A stretch of DNA of 64,000 bases from Chitinophaga varians (GCF_014529945.1 NZ_JACVFB010000006.1:124001-188000), one strand, 5' to 3'; counted from the stretch's first letter, positions 33,111-42,223 are shown. Program-made: numbers and translations. The notes: generated by a model not told the origin, from the sequence alone.

Positions 33111-33688
33111 CTTTGCGCCGGTGTGATCCACTTCGGCTTTTCTGCTGGTTGGTACTGTTCCATCTTCGTCAGCAGCTCATCGATTTGATCGCTGTACAGC
33201 AGCATGTCCCGGTTGGAAGCGGAAAGGAACCCTTTCTCCGTCATGGTCTGCGACAGCAGATGCAGCGCATCGTAAAAGCCGTTGGTATTGAGCATGCCAA
33301 TAGGCTTCTGATGCAGTCCCAATTGCCCCCAGGTGAGCATTTCGAACAACTCTTCCATGGTGCCAAAACCGCCTGGCAATGCAATGACGCCGTCTGACAG
33401 CTCATTCATTTTAGTTTTCCGTTCATGCATGGTATCTACCAGTACCAGTTCGGTGAGACCATTATGCGCCAGTTCTTTCTGTTGAAGGAAATGGGGCAAT
33501 ACGCCAATTACTTTTCCTCCTGCCTGTAAGGCGCCATCGGCTACAGCGCCCATCAGGCCTACTTTTGCGCCACCATATACCAGCGTGATATTGCGTTGGG
33601 CAAGTGCTGCGCCCAGTTGAAGGGCCTGTTCCTTGTAGGCCGGATCATGGCCGGCACTGGAACCGCAAAAAACGACGATACTTTTCAT
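33107..33688 (-). CDS. LOG family protein (TIGR00730)
   Basis: A ~193-residue Rossmann-like protein of the LOG family. IVVFCGSSAGHDPAY at the start and LPGGFGTMEELFE, the phosphoribohydrolase active-site motif PGGxGTxxE, are diagnostic. Family enzymes cleave the base from nucleoside monophosphates (cytokinin activation in plants, pyrimidine/purine nucleosidase activity in bacteria). ATG 33688 or 33694 are both possible. It follows the HD gene by 15 bases on the minus strand. Its last codons border the repeat array. Confidence 0.9.
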   Translation of the reverse strand: MKSIVVFCGSSAGHDPAYKEQALQLGAALAQRNITLVYGGAKVGLMGAVADGALQAGGKVIGVLPHFLQQKELAHNGLTELVLVDTMHERKTKMNELSDGVIALPGGFGTMEELFEMLTWGQLGLHQKPIGMLNTNGFYDALHLLSQTMTEKGFLSASNRDMLLYSDQIDELLTKMEQYQPAEKPKWITPAQS

Positions 33689-33703
33689 ATGCATTTATTT
33701 CCG

Positions 33704-34333
33704 TTATAAGTTATTCAGTTCTGTCTGTATGTTTTGCCGCGCCTGTGTTTCATATTGTTGTTGAAAATCACGGGTGCGGTAAATGGCAGGCATCTCCAGA
33801 AAATGTTGTAATACTTTTTTTCTGCCGGGGTTATAGACGAGGTCAGGATAGACGCTGTATTCCTGGCGTATTTGCTGTGTATAGGCCTGGTAGGCTTCCG
33901 GCGAGGTGCCCAGTATCTGCAGGTCAAAGTCCAGGAAATAGTCCAGGTCCGGGTTGCTGCCGGTGTTAACGTGCGTCTGTGTGGCGATAATGAATGCTGC
34001 TACAGCATCGGTTTTCTCTGTGGGGAAAGTGGTCTGCCGGAGATATTCAACAGCGGCCACGGCGCTCTGCTGTTCGTTGTCGCGCTGTTGCACGTCGTAC
34101 ACGATATCATGAAAAAAGATGGCATACTGCACTATGTCCGGAGCTGTAAGCCGACCGGCATAGGCATTTTGCAGCGTCAGCAGCTGGGTGATGTGCTGCA
34201 GGTTATGATAGTGTCTTTCGGGGCCACGGTAGGCGGTCTGAATGTCCGCAAAGGTTTGTGAAGCGAGGGTATTGTCGGTCGTATACGGATGATTCAGCCG
34301 GGTCCAGATCTCGCTGATAACGGGAATGGGCAT
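33704..34333 (-). CDS. HD-domain protein, predicted metal-dependent phosphohydrolase
   Basis: A 209-residue helical protein. YHNLQHI near residue 42 and AIFFHDIVYD near 71 give the H...HD metal ligands of HD-type hydrolases, with a later DFDLQILG. It belongs to a widespread family annotated as predicted HD phosphohydrolase or N-methyl-D-aspartate receptor NMDAR2C-like. Substrate unknown. It precedes the LOG-family gene by 15 bases, so both are probably one message; a nucleotide-clearing role for the pair is a guess. Confidence 0.8.
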   Translation of the reverse strand: MPIPVISEIWTRLNHPYTTDNTLASQTFADIQTAYRGPERHYHNLQHITQLLTLQNAYAGRLTAPDIVQYAIFFHDIVYDVQQRDNEQQSAVAAVEYLRQTTFPTEKTDAVAAFIIATQTHVNTGSNPDLDYFLDFDLQILGTSPEAYQAYTQQIRQEYSVYPDLVYNPGRKKVLQHFLEMPAIYRTRDFQQQYETQARQNIQTELNNL

Positions 34334-34365
34334 ATGGTGATGATTTACCAGGGCAAATTAAAAAG

Positions 34366-34394
34366 AAAAACGGGCAGAAAGTTCTGCCCGTTTT
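34366..34394 (-). terminator. Terminator after aconitase gene
   Basis: GGAAAACGGGCAGAA pairs with TTCTGCCCGTTTTTC on the minus strand, followed by more T. It is 30 bases beyond the acn stop and before the HD gene. Confidence 0.85.
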
Positions 34395-34423
34395 CCACAT
34401 ATGTGATTCAACCGTAGGTTGAA

Positions 34424-36697
34424 TTATTTTTTGTTTTTGGCTGCTTCTGCACGGATTACGTTCAGTGCGCCACCGGCTTTGAACCACTCGATCTGTTGTT
34501 CGTTGTAAGTGTGGTTTACAGCGAATTCATCGGTGCTGCCGTCTTTGTGATGCAGCACTACAGTGAGTTGTTTACCTGGAGCGAAGGTAGTCAGGCCCAG
34601 GATGTCGATGGTATCATCTTCCTGGATTTTGTCGTAATCTTCTTTGTTGGCGAAGGTCAGACCGAGCATACCTTGTTTTTTCAGGTTGGTTTCGTGGATA
34701 CGGGCGAAAGATTTCACCAGGATGGCACGAACGCCGAGGTGACGGGGTTCCATCGCAGCGTGTTCGCGGCTGGAGCCTTCACCGTAGTTTTCGTCACCTA
34801 CTACTACAGCGCCGATGCCGGCAGCTTTGTAAGCACGCATGGTAGCAGGAACAGCACCGTATTCACCGGTGAGGGAGTTCTTAACGGTATCGGTTTTATC
34901 GTTGAACGCGTTTACCGCGCCGATCAGCATGTTGTTGGAGATGTTGTCCAGGTGACCGCGGTATTTCAGCCATGGACCAGCCATGGAGATGTGGTCAGTG
35001 GTACATTTACCTTTTGCTTTGATGAGGAGTTTCAGGCCTTTCAGGTCTGTGCCTTCCCATGCAGCAAAGGCGTCCAGCAGCTGGAGACGATCGGAGGTAG
35101 GAGATACGATCACCTGTACTTTGCTACCGTCTTCGGCAGGAGCCTGGTAACCGGCGTCATCTACTGCGAAACCTTTAACCGGCAGTTCAAAACCGGTCGG
35201 TTCGTCCAGTTTCACGTCTTCGCCGTTTTTGTTTTTCAGGGTGTCAGTCAGCGGGTTGAAGGTGAGGTCACCTGCAATAGCCAGTGCTGTCACGATTTCA
35301 GGAGAAGCTACGAAAGCGTGGGTAGAAGCCAGGCCGTCGTTTCTTTTCGCGAAGTTACGGTTGAAGGAAGTGATGATGGAGTTTTTACGGTTAGGGTCAT
35401 CGATGTGACGGGCCCATTGACCGATGCAGGGACCGCAGGCGTTAGCCAGCACTACACCGCCTACCTGGTCAAAGGTAGAGAGCAGACCGTCTCTTTCGAT
35501 GGTATAACGTACCAGTTCAGAGCCTGGTGTGATAGTGAACTCGGATTTCATGTCCAGCTGCTTGTCGATAGCTTGTTTAGCCAGGGACGCGGAGCGGGAG
35601 ATGTCTTCGTAGGAAGAGTTGGTGCAGGAACCGATCAGGGCTACTTCCAGTTTCTCAGGCCAGTTGTTTTCTTTGATCGCTTGTGCAAATTTGGAGATAG
35701 GCCATGCCAGATCCGGAGTGAACGGACCGTTTACATGAGGCTCCAGGGTATTCAGGTCGATTTCGATGACCTCGTCGTAGTATTTTTTAGGATCTGCGTA
35801 CACTTCAGCGTCCGGACGCAGGTGATCTTTCACCGCATCAGCCAGGGCGGCAACTTCCGCTCTGCTGGTCACTTTCAGGTAGTCAGACATTTTGCTGTCG
35901 TAAGCAAACACGGAGCAGGTAGCACCGATTTCAGCACCCATGTTACAGATAGTGCCTTTACCGGTGGCGCTCAGGCTGTCAGCTCCTTCGCCGAAGTACT
36001 CCACGATAGCGCCGGTACCACCTTTTACGGTCAGGATACCCGCTACTTTCAGGATCACGTCTTTGGCGGAAGTCCAGCCACTCATTTTACCAGTCAGCTT
36101 CACACCGATCAGTTTCGGCATTTTCAGCTCCCAGGGAAGGCCTGCCATCACGTCTACCGCGTCAGCACCACCAACACCGATAGCCAGCATACCCAGACCA
36201 CCCGCGTTAGGCGTGTGGGAGTCGGTACCAATCATCATACCGCCGGGGAATGCATAGTTTTCCAGCACTACCTGGTGGATGATACCAGCGCCGGGCTTCC
36301 AGAAACCGATGCCGTATTTGTCAGAGATGGAAGAAAGGAAATCGTAAACTTCTTTATTAGTGTCAACAGCAGCCGCCAAATCTTGTGTGGCGCCTACTTT
36401 GGCTTGTATAAGGTGGTCACAGTGTACTGTGGAGGGAACCGCAACTTTCTCGCGGCCGGCGGTCATAAACTGGAGCAATGCCATCTGGGCAGTTGCATCC
36501 TGCATCGCTACACGGTCCGGCGCAAATTCAACGTAGGATTTGCCTCTTTCAAAAGGCGTGGTAGTTGGTGCGTACAGGTGTGCGTATAAAATCTTTTCGG
36601 CAAGTGTGAGCGGACGGCCTAACAGCTGACGGGTCGCTTCCACTTTACCCGGTAGTGCCGCATACACTTTTTTAATCATGTCAATATCAAACACCAT
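34424..36697 (-). CDS. acn: Aconitate hydratase
   Basis: Interconverts citrate and isocitrate in the TCA cycle with a [4Fe-4S] cluster. At 757 residues it resembles the mitochondrial-type aconitase. Cluster cysteines are in GSCTNSSYEDISR and ANACGPCIGQW; active-site features are VPSTVHCDHLIQA, IGTDSHTPNAGGLGMLAIGVGGADAVDVMAG and, in the swivelling domain, DENYGEGSSREHAAMEPRHLG. Single gene with its own terminator and a -7 promoter box ~38 bases upstream. Confidence 0.96.
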   Translation of the reverse strand: MVFDIDMIKKVYAALPGKVEATRQLLGRPLTLAEKILYAHLYAPTTTPFERGKSYVEFAPDRVAMQDATAQMALLQFMTAGREKVAVPSTVHCDHLIQAKVGATQDLAAAVDTNKEVYDFLSSISDKYGIGFWKPGAGIIHQVVLENYAFPGGMMIGTDSHTPNAGGLGMLAIGVGGADAVDVMAGLPWELKMPKLIGVKLTGKMSGWTSAKDVILKVAGILTVKGGTGAIVEYFGEGADSLSATGKGTICNMGAEIGATCSVFAYDSKMSDYLKVTSRAEVAALADAVKDHLRPDAEVYADPKKYYDEVIEIDLNTLEPHVNGPFTPDLAWPISKFAQAIKENNWPEKLEVALIGSCTNSSYEDISRSASLAKQAIDKQLDMKSEFTITPGSELVRYTIERDGLLSTFDQVGGVVLANACGPCIGQWARHIDDPNRKNSIITSFNRNFAKRNDGLASTHAFVASPEIVTALAIAGDLTFNPLTDTLKNKNGEDVKLDEPTGFELPVKGFAVDDAGYQAPAEDGSKVQVIVSPTSDRLQLLDAFAAWEGTDLKGLKLLIKAKGKCTTDHISMAGPWLKYRGHLDNISNNMLIGAVNAFNDKTDTVKNSLTGEYGAVPATMRAYKAAGIGAVVVGDENYGEGSSREHAAMEPRHLGVRAILVKSFARIHETNLKKQGMLGLTFANKEDYDKIQEDDTIDILGLTTFAPGKQLTVVLHHKDGSTDEFAVNHTYNEQQIEWFKAGGALNVIRAEAAKNKK

Positions 36698-36735
36698 GGG
36701 AAAAAAATAATTTAAGAGCGGTTAAAAATTGCACG

Positions 36736-36743
36736 CAAAATTA
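36736..36743 (-). promoter_or_regulatory. -7 promoter box for aconitase
   Basis: On the minus strand TAATTTTG, an exact TAnnTTTG, lies 38 bases before the acn start codon. No clear -33 TTG at 19-21 bases. Confidence 0.5.
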
Positions 36744-36956
36744 ACTAAAAACAACAAGTTTTTAAATTAATTACTGAAGATCCCGACAGAATTTACCATA
36801 TCCACTATCCGAAAAACAAGCGGGGCAAATTGGGCACCACCTTTAAAAGAATTGTTAAAAAATGTTATATTAAGTTTTTACCCCCTGTCTGGAATAACCG
36901 GACACAGCCACCCCTCAGGCCGCACCCCTGTTAAATTACGGCAGTGACGGCCACTA

Positions 36957-36987
36957 TTGTTTTTCCGGGGGAAATTTGATACATTTG
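36957..36987 (+). promoter_or_regulatory. Bacteroidota promoter of the pspC gene, leaderless geometry
   Basis: TTG at 36957-36959 and TACATTTG at 36980-36987 (exact TAnnTTTG) are 20 bases apart, the expected spacing. The pspC ATG (36992) follows after only four bases, so transcription should begin at or near the start codon. Confidence 0.68.
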
Positions 36988-36991
36988 AAAC

Positions 36992-37213
36992 ATGAACCGG
37001 ATTAAAGACTTTTTGGAATGGAAGGCCTTTGGCGTATGTTCCGCCATCGGAGAGAAACTGGGCGTAGCCACCTCCAGGATCCGCTTCTTTTTCATTTATG
37101 CTACTTTTCTGACCATGGGGTCCCCCGTGATCGTCTACATGATCCTCGCCTTCTGGATGAATATGAAGAATTATATTCTCAACGGCAGAAGAAATCCGCT
37201 GCGTTACCTCTGA
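36992..37213 (+). CDS. PspC domain small membrane protein
   Basis: 73 residues matching the PspC domain: an N-terminal FGVCSAIGEKLGVATSRIRFFFI segment, then a hydrophobic helix (TFLTMGSPVIVYMILAFWM) and a basic tail. PspC-type proteins are inner-membrane stress sensors or toxins' partners; no PspA/PspB is nearby. The promoter box four bases upstream predicts a leaderless message. It is a single gene with a hairpin ~100 bases downstream. Confidence 0.86.
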   Translation: MNRIKDFLEWKAFGVCSAIGEKLGVATSRIRFFFIYATFLTMGSPVIVYMILAFWMNMKNYILNGRRNPLRYL

Positions 37214-37310
37214 TTCAATTAGTCATTTATTTATTTTTTCATTTATTGGGCTTGCATACGGGCAAAGCTCCCAACAGGCTGCTTTTATGGTATAAGGCCT
37301 CCTGAAAATG

Positions 37311-37352
37311 ACAAAGAGGATGTAACCGGCGCCCCGGCCACATCCTCTTTGT
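37311..37352. terminator. Bidirectional hairpin after pspC
   Basis: ACAAAGAGGATGT pairs with ACATCCTCTTTGT, with a nested CCGG/CCGG stem in the loop. T tracts are weak. It lies between the converging pspC and the small unknown gene. Confidence 0.72.
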
Positions 37353-37373
37353 CGTATATGCTTCATCCGGCGT

Positions 37374-37781
37374 CTATTCCAGATGGAAATTGGTCATACC
37401 ATGATAATGGTTCTGCAATTCATTCAGCGTAATAGGCGCGTTCAGATTCCTTGTCTCATCGCGGTAATGCAGCTGCAGCAAGGGCTGATTGCCCGGCTCA
37501 TGTACACGTACGGAGAACGGTCCCCGCACATATAATTTGCCTTTGCCATTGCCGGACTGGTTAGCTTCCAGATGGAATTGCAGTCTGAGTAAGGTAGCCT
37601 CGTCCAACGGAATAGAGTACAGGTTGTCGAGATCATACCAGAACTCATTCGTGTCATTATCGGTGGCCACAAGCACTTTTTTATCCTCATGATCCACCTG
37701 TAGAATCTTCCCCGGTTTCTCTACACCGCCGTAATTGGTAATTACCGTATCTCCGGTTTTTAAATGGTGTAAACTGATCAT
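37374..37781 (-). CDS. Conserved-looking small protein of unknown function
   Basis: 135 residues, no signal peptide. The N-terminal half (ISLHHLKTGDTVITNYGGVEKPGKILQVDHEDKKVLV) looks like an SH3/KOW-type beta-barrel that often binds RNA or protein; the rest alternates short strands and ends TLNELQNHYHGMTNFHLE. I do not recognise a family. It starts 67 bases after kdsA on the same strand and may share its message. Length and composition favour a real gene. Confidence 0.7.
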   Translation of the reverse strand: MISLHHLKTGDTVITNYGGVEKPGKILQVDHEDKKVLVATDNDTNEFWYDLDNLYSIPLDEATLLRLQFHLEANQSGNGKGKLYVRGPFSVRVHEPGNQPLLQLHYRDETRNLNAPITLNELQNHYHGMTNFHLE

Positions 37782-37848
37782 AGTGAGCTGTTTTTAGTGT
37801 TTCATGAATTTACACAAAACGAACCAAAACAACAAGGGGAAGCAGACC

Positions 37849-38670
37849 TTATAATTTCACCGCTACTTTCCGCAGTTCTACCAGTTTTTCCAGCAGTTCC
37901 TCCAGCAGATCGAGACGCAGCATGTTGGCGCCGTCAGATTTAGCGCAGGAAGGGTCCGGATGGGTTTCGATAAACAGCCCGTCTGCCCCGGTGGCAATAG
38001 CCGCCTTGGCGATAGTGCTGATCATCTGCGGATTGCCGCCGGTAACGCCGCTGGTCTGGTTAGGTTGTTGCAGGGAGTGCGTACAGTCCATGACCACCGG
38101 CTGTCCCAGATGTTTCATCACCGGGATGTTGCGGTAATCTACCACCAGGTCCTGATAACCGAAAGTGGTACCTCTTTCTGTCAAAATGATATGTTCATTG
38201 CCAGCTCCCTTGATTTTCTCTACGGCAAATTTCATGGACTCACCACTGAGGAACTGACCTTTCTTTACATTGACTACCTTGCCTGTTTCCGCAGCGGCCA
38301 ACAGAATGTCTGTCTGGCGGCAAAGGAAGGCGGGTATTTGTAATACATCCACGTAAGCAGCGGCCATAGCGGCTTCGGCGGCGGAGTGGATATCAGAGGT
38401 TACGGGTACATTGAATGTTTTGCCCACTTTCTGTAACAGTTCCAGCCCTTCTACATCACCAATACCTGTAAAGGAATGTACGCTTGTACGGTTGGCCTTC
38501 CGGTAAGAGGCTTTGAATACGTAAGGGATAGACAGACGTTTGCAGATACCGGAAACTTTCTCTGCTACTTCCATCAGCAGTTCTTCTTCTTCTATCACAC
38601 ACGGACCAGCAATCAGGAAAAAATTTTCCGGATTGTATTGTTCTTTGAACAATGATTTTAAATGCTTCAT
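37849..38670 (-). CDS. kdsA: 3-deoxy-8-phosphooctulonate synthase
   Basis: Joins arabinose-5-phosphate and phosphoenolpyruvate to make KDO-8-phosphate for lipopolysaccharide. 273 residues. Typical segments: FFLIAGPCVIEEEE, FKASYRKANRTS, IPAFLCRQTDIL, NVKKGQFLSG, ERGTTFGYQDLVVD and DCTHSLQQPN. The N in KANRTS points to the metal-independent type; other cysteine/metal residues should be checked before relying on this. A -7 box lies ~34 bases upstream. Confidence 0.95.
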   Translation of the reverse strand: MKHLKSLFKEQYNPENFFLIAGPCVIEEEELLMEVAEKVSGICKRLSIPYVFKASYRKANRTSVHSFTGIGDVEGLELLQKVGKTFNVPVTSDIHSAAEAAMAAAYVDVLQIPAFLCRQTDILLAAAETGKVVNVKKGQFLSGESMKFAVEKIKGAGNEHIILTERGTTFGYQDLVVDYRNIPVMKHLGQPVVMDCTHSLQQPNQTSGVTGGNPQMISTIAKAAIATGADGLFIETHPDPSCAKSDGANMLRLDLLEELLEKLVELRKVAVKL

Positions 38671-38703
38671 AATTTTATAACTATTGGGTCATTAATCGCC
38701 ATG

Positions 38704-38711
38704 CAAAGATA
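38704..38711 (-). promoter_or_regulatory. -7 promoter box for kdsA
   Basis: On the minus strand TATCTTTG, an exact TAnnTTTG, 33 bases before the start codon. The -33 region has no clear TTG. Confidence 0.5.
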
Positions 38712-38778
38712 GTCTTTCCCGGCATTAACAGACCCCCGTATCCGCTGTTCTGCCCTATACGAAAAGTTAAAATTGTCA

Positions 38779-38786
38779 TACTTTTG
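38779..38786 (+). promoter_or_regulatory. -7 promoter box for the epimerase gene
   Basis: TACTTTTG, an exact TAnnTTTG, is 137 bases before ATG 38924. That would give a leader of ~130 bases. Only a weak TTCTG stands where the -33 element is expected. Confidence 0.42.
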
Positions 38787-38923
38787 TAATCCGGGATTGG
38801 AAAGTCCACCCGTTGCAGTTTTTATTGTTATAGCATTGTCATGCGCGTGGGTACGTGGAACGGAAATATCGCCGAACCTGTTAATATTACGCTCTCAAAT
38901 TATTGCTTACAATTTTCGTTTAT

Positions 38924-39862
38924 ATGAAGAAAGATAAGATCCTGGTTATTGGTGCCTGCGGACAAATAGGCGTGGAGCTGACCCTGGCGTTAAGGAAAAT
39001 GTATGGAGATGCCAACGTGGTGGCATCGGATCTGCGCGAAGAACATGAGCTGCTGAAAGGAACAGGCCCGTATGTGTCGCTGGACGTGATGAACAAGGAA
39101 ATGCTGCACGTATTGATCATCCGGCACAACATCACCCAGGTATACCTGCTGGCAGCCATCCTGTCTGCTACCGGTGAAAAAAATCCACTGCTGGCATGGC
39201 ATATCAACATGCAAAGCCTGCTCAACGTACTCGATATCGCTAAGGAAGAAAATATTGATAAGGTATACTGGCCCAGCTCCATCGCGGTATTCGGTCCCAA
39301 TTCCCCGATGCAGGACACGCCACAGCATACCATCATCGAACCAACTACCATCTACGGTATCAGCAAATTCGCCGGTGAACGCTGGTGCGAATACTACAAT
39401 CACCGTTATGGCGTAGACGTGAGAAGCCTCCGTTATCCCGGCCTGATCAGCTACAAATCCGCTCCGGGCGGCGGTACTACCGACTATGCGGTGGAAATCT
39501 TCCATGAAGCAAAAGAAAATAAAAAGTACACCAGCTTCCTGTCAGAGAATACCTACCTGCCCATGATGTATATGCCGGACGCTATCCGCGCTACCATCGA
39601 ACTGATGGAAGCCGATGCCTCCAAAATATCCGTGCGCTCAGCGTATAATCTCTCCGCTATGAGCTTCTCTCCTAAGGAGATCGCAGCAGAGATCAAAAAA
39701 CATATTCCTGAATTTGCCATCAGCTATGAACCGGACTATCGCCAGCAAATCGCTGACGGCTGGCCTAACAGCATGGACGACAGCCTCGCCCGTGCCGACT
39801 GGGGCTGGAAACACGAATATGATCTGGAGAAGATGACGGCGGACATGCTGAAAAACATATAA
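38924..39862 (+). CDS. NAD-dependent epimerase/dehydratase family, TDH-type L-threonine 3-dehydrogenase
   Basis: 312 residues, extended SDR fold. The cofactor loop GACGQIGVELTLAL starts near residue 10, AAILSATGEKNPLLAWHINMQSLLNVL in the middle and the catalytic YGISK near 145. The segment GLISYKSAPGGGTTDYAVEIFHEA is characteristic of the epimerase-like threonine dehydrogenases known from animals and bacteria such as Flavobacterium. The product, 2-amino-3-ketobutyrate, would go to glycine and acetyl-CoA through Kbl, not in view. ATG 38924 (MKKDKILVIG) is used; an open extension of seven codons precedes it. Confidence 0.82.
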   Translation: MKKDKILVIGACGQIGVELTLALRKMYGDANVVASDLREEHELLKGTGPYVSLDVMNKEMLHVLIIRHNITQVYLLAAILSATGEKNPLLAWHINMQSLLNVLDIAKEENIDKVYWPSSIAVFGPNSPMQDTPQHTIIEPTTIYGISKFAGERWCEYYNHRYGVDVRSLRYPGLISYKSAPGGGTTDYAVEIFHEAKENKKYTSFLSENTYLPMMYMPDAIRATIELMEADASKISVRSAYNLSAMSFSPKEIAAEIKKHIPEFAISYEPDYRQQIADGWPNSMDDSLARADWGWKHEYDLEKMTADMLKNI

Positions 39863-39923
39863 CCGTCACCGTGAGGATGCGGTGTTAAGCTTCGCATATT
39901 ATTGTTTGATTTGAGTATAAAAT

Positions 39924-39960
39924 AAGGCCCGGTGATATCTTCACCGGGCCCTTGTTTTTA
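39924..39960. terminator. Bidirectional terminator between epimerase and cysN
   Basis: AAGGCCCGGTGA pairs with TCACCGGGCCCTT around a 5-base loop, followed by a T run on the plus strand. A REP-like palindrome follows directly at 39969. Confidence 0.87.
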
Positions 39961-39968
39961 TATGATAG

Positions 39969-39988
39969 CCCAGGGCTTCAGCCCTGGG
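39969..39988. repeat. REP-like palindrome, copy 2
   Basis: CCCAGGGCTTCAGCCCTGGG, identical to copy 1, six bases beyond the cysN stop codon. Confidence 0.85.
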
Positions 39989-39994
39989 GACTGA

Positions 39995-41242
39995 TTATAT
40001 CAAAGTCCCTACGGCAACGGTGGTATTGTTGAACTCATCAATCAATATAAACGCGCCGTTAGCGGGGTTTTCTGCGTAGAGGTCAGCAAAGACAGGCTGG
40101 GCTGTTTTAAGGGTAATGCTGCCAATATCATTTAAGCCCATATCATTTTTACCTTCAATGTGTTGGTAACTGGTTACATCGATGACGAAGTTGATCTGCT
40201 GCACTTTTGCTTTCACACGGTTAATACCATGCTGGAGCAGGTAGGTTTTACCGGCCACCAATTTCTGTTGGTCCATCCAGCAGATGTTGGCGGTGATTTC
40301 TTTGCGTTGTTCGGGAATGTTGTCTGTTTTCACGAGCATGTTGCCACGGCTGCTGTCAATTTCATCTTCGAGGGTGATGACCACACTCTCGCGGGCATGG
40401 GCGGCAGGCAGCTGCTTTTCAAACTGCTCGATGGTTTTGATTCTGCTTTTCTGTCCTGATGGCAGGGAGATGATTTCATCGCCCACGTTGAAATGGCCAC
40501 TGGCCACTTTACCGGCGAAGCCACGGAAATCGTGGTATTCGGTGGTACGGGGACGGATAACGCTTTGTATCGGGAAGCGGGCCGGGTGACGGCTGTCTTC
40601 CTGATCAAAGGAGACCTGCTCCAGGTAATCGAGCAGGGTAGGGCCCTGGTACCAGTTGATAGAACCGGTGCGGGTAGCCACGTTTTCGCCGTACAGGGAA
40701 GAGATCGGGATGAATTTCACTTCCTGTGCTTTATAGGAGGCGCTGGCCAGCAGTTGCTGGAAGTCTTCCACGATCTGATTGAAACGGGCTTCGCTGTAGT
40801 CTACCAGGTCCATTTTGTTGACACATACCACGAGATAGGGAATGCGCAACAGACTGGCGATAAAAAAGTGACGGTGTGTTTGTTCCACGATGCCTTTGCG
40901 GGCATCGATCAGGATGAGTGACACCTGCGCGTTGGAGGCGCCGGTCACCATGTTACGGGTATATTCAATATGGCCGGGCGTATCGGCGATAATGTATTTA
41001 CGGGTAGGAGTAGAAAAGTAGATATGCGCCACGTCGATGGTGATGCCTTGTTCCCTTTCTGCCACGAGGCCGTCTGTCAGCAAAGACAGATCGGTGAAGT
41101 CGAGCCCTTTGCGTTTGCTGGCGGCGTGGAGTGCCTCCATTTTATCCTGGGGGATAGAGTTGGTGTCGTATAAAAGACGGCCGATCAGGGTACTTTTCCC
41201 ATCGTCTACACTACCGGAAGTGGCTATACGTAAAACCTCCAT
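39995..41242 (-). CDS. cysN: Sulfate adenylyltransferase subunit 1 (GTPase)
   Basis: The GTPase subunit of ATP sulfurylase, which with CysD makes adenosine 5'-phosphosulfate. G-motifs: GSVDDGKST (residues 10-18), DTPGHIEYTRNM and NKMD; two beta-barrel domains follow. 415 residues is short next to E. coli CysN (475), and there is no fused CysC kinase domain at the C-terminus. It is the last gene of cysH-cysD-cysN on the minus strand, 33 bases after cysD. It ends next to a REP-like palindrome. Confidence 0.94.
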   Translation of the reverse strand: MEVLRIATSGSVDDGKSTLIGRLLYDTNSIPQDKMEALHAASKRKGLDFTDLSLLTDGLVAEREQGITIDVAHIYFSTPTRKYIIADTPGHIEYTRNMVTGASNAQVSLILIDARKGIVEQTHRHFFIASLLRIPYLVVCVNKMDLVDYSEARFNQIVEDFQQLLASASYKAQEVKFIPISSLYGENVATRTGSINWYQGPTLLDYLEQVSFDQEDSRHPARFPIQSVIRPRTTEYHDFRGFAGKVASGHFNVGDEIISLPSGQKSRIKTIEQFEKQLPAAHARESVVITLEDEIDSSRGNMLVKTDNIPEQRKEITANICWMDQQKLVAGKTYLLQHGINRVKAKVQQINFVIDVTSYQHIEGKNDMGLNDIGSITLKTAQPVFADLYAENPANGAFILIDEFNNTTVAVGTLI

Positions 41243-41275
41243 ATGCGTTCGCTTTTTTGCTGTAAGAAGTAAATG

Positions 41276-42193
41276 TTAAAAGTAACCTGCCTGTTTTCTT
41301 TTCTCCATGGCGGCTTCAGAGCGTTTGTCGTCTATACGTGCGCCACGTTCGGAAATTTTGGCTTCCATGATTTCTGCGATGATGTCTTCCAGCTTATCGG
41401 CTTCAGACAGTACGGCAGCGGTACAGGTCATATCACCCACGGTACGGAAGCGTACTTTCTGGCGGAAAGGCACTTCATCGGCGGTGGTGTTGAGGTAGGT
41501 GGAATAAGGCCAGTAGAGCCCGTCACGCTCGATGATGTCTCTTTCGTGGGCGAAGTAGATGGAAGGTATTTCCAGTTTCTCCCGGCGGATGTAATTCCAT
41601 ACGTCCAGCTCTGTCCAGTTGGAGATGGGGAATACACGTACGTTTTCACCGATATTGATTTTTCCGTTGAGGATGTCAAACAGTTCAGGGCGTTGCATTT
41701 TAGCGTTCCACTGACCGAATTCATCGCGTACGGAGAATATTCTTTCTTTAGCGCGGGCTTTTTCTTCATCGCGGCGTGCGCCGCCGATGCAGGCGTCGAA
41801 TTTTCCTTCTTCGATGGCATCGAGGAGGGTAACGGTCTGCAGGGCGTTGCGGCTGGCATACTTGCCGGTTTCTTCCTGTACTTTGCCCTGGTCGATGCTG
41901 TCTTGTACGTTGCGTACGATCAGGTCGAGACCGAGCGTGTTCACCAGCCAGTCGCGGAACTCAATTGTTTCCGGGAAATTATGGCCGGTGTCTACATGCA
42001 GCAGCGGGAAGGGTACCTTCCCCGGATAGAAGGCTTTCTGGGCCAGTCTCACAAGGGTAATGGAATCTTTACCGCCGGAGAAGAGCAGTACCGGCTTCTC
42101 GAATTGTGCGGCCGTTTCGCGTAATATGTATATGGCTTCGTCTTCCAGCGCCTGTGGAAATTCCCAGTTTATCTGATGTGTCATGGGTGACAA
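41276..42193 (-). CDS. cysD: Sulfate adenylyltransferase subunit 2
   Basis: The catalytic PP-loop subunit of ATP sulfurylase, 305 residues. LLFSGGKDSITLVRLA holds the PP-loop SGGKDS; further family parts are FPLLHVDTGHNFPE, GGARRDEEKARAKER and PISNWTELDVWNYI. It ends KQAGYF as usual. It lies between cysH (30 bases) and cysN (33 bases), consistent with one operon for sulfate activation. Confidence 0.95.
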   Translation of the reverse strand: MSPMTHQINWEFPQALEDEAIYILRETAAQFEKPVLLFSGGKDSITLVRLAQKAFYPGKVPFPLLHVDTGHNFPETIEFRDWLVNTLGLDLIVRNVQDSIDQGKVQEETGKYASRNALQTVTLLDAIEEGKFDACIGGARRDEEKARAKERIFSVRDEFGQWNAKMQRPELFDILNGKINIGENVRVFPISNWTELDVWNYIRREKLEIPSIYFAHERDIIERDGLYWPYSTYLNTTADEVPFRQKVRFRTVGDMTCTAAVLSEADKLEDIIAEIMEAKISERGARIDDKRSEAAMEKRKQAGYF

Positions 42194-42223
42194 AAATTTT
42201 ATGATTGCAAAGGCTGTTTTCTT

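Noticed and set aside
34496..36589. 697-residue frame on the strand opposite aconitase
   Set aside because: A shadow of a highly conserved gene; the composition (many V, F, H, Q and G) and lack of motifs show it is not coding.
38845..38865. Possible parS site (CGTGGGTACGTGGAAC)
   Set aside because: Only one half resembles a parS-type CACGTGGAAC; it is not palindromic and lies 8 kb from parAB.
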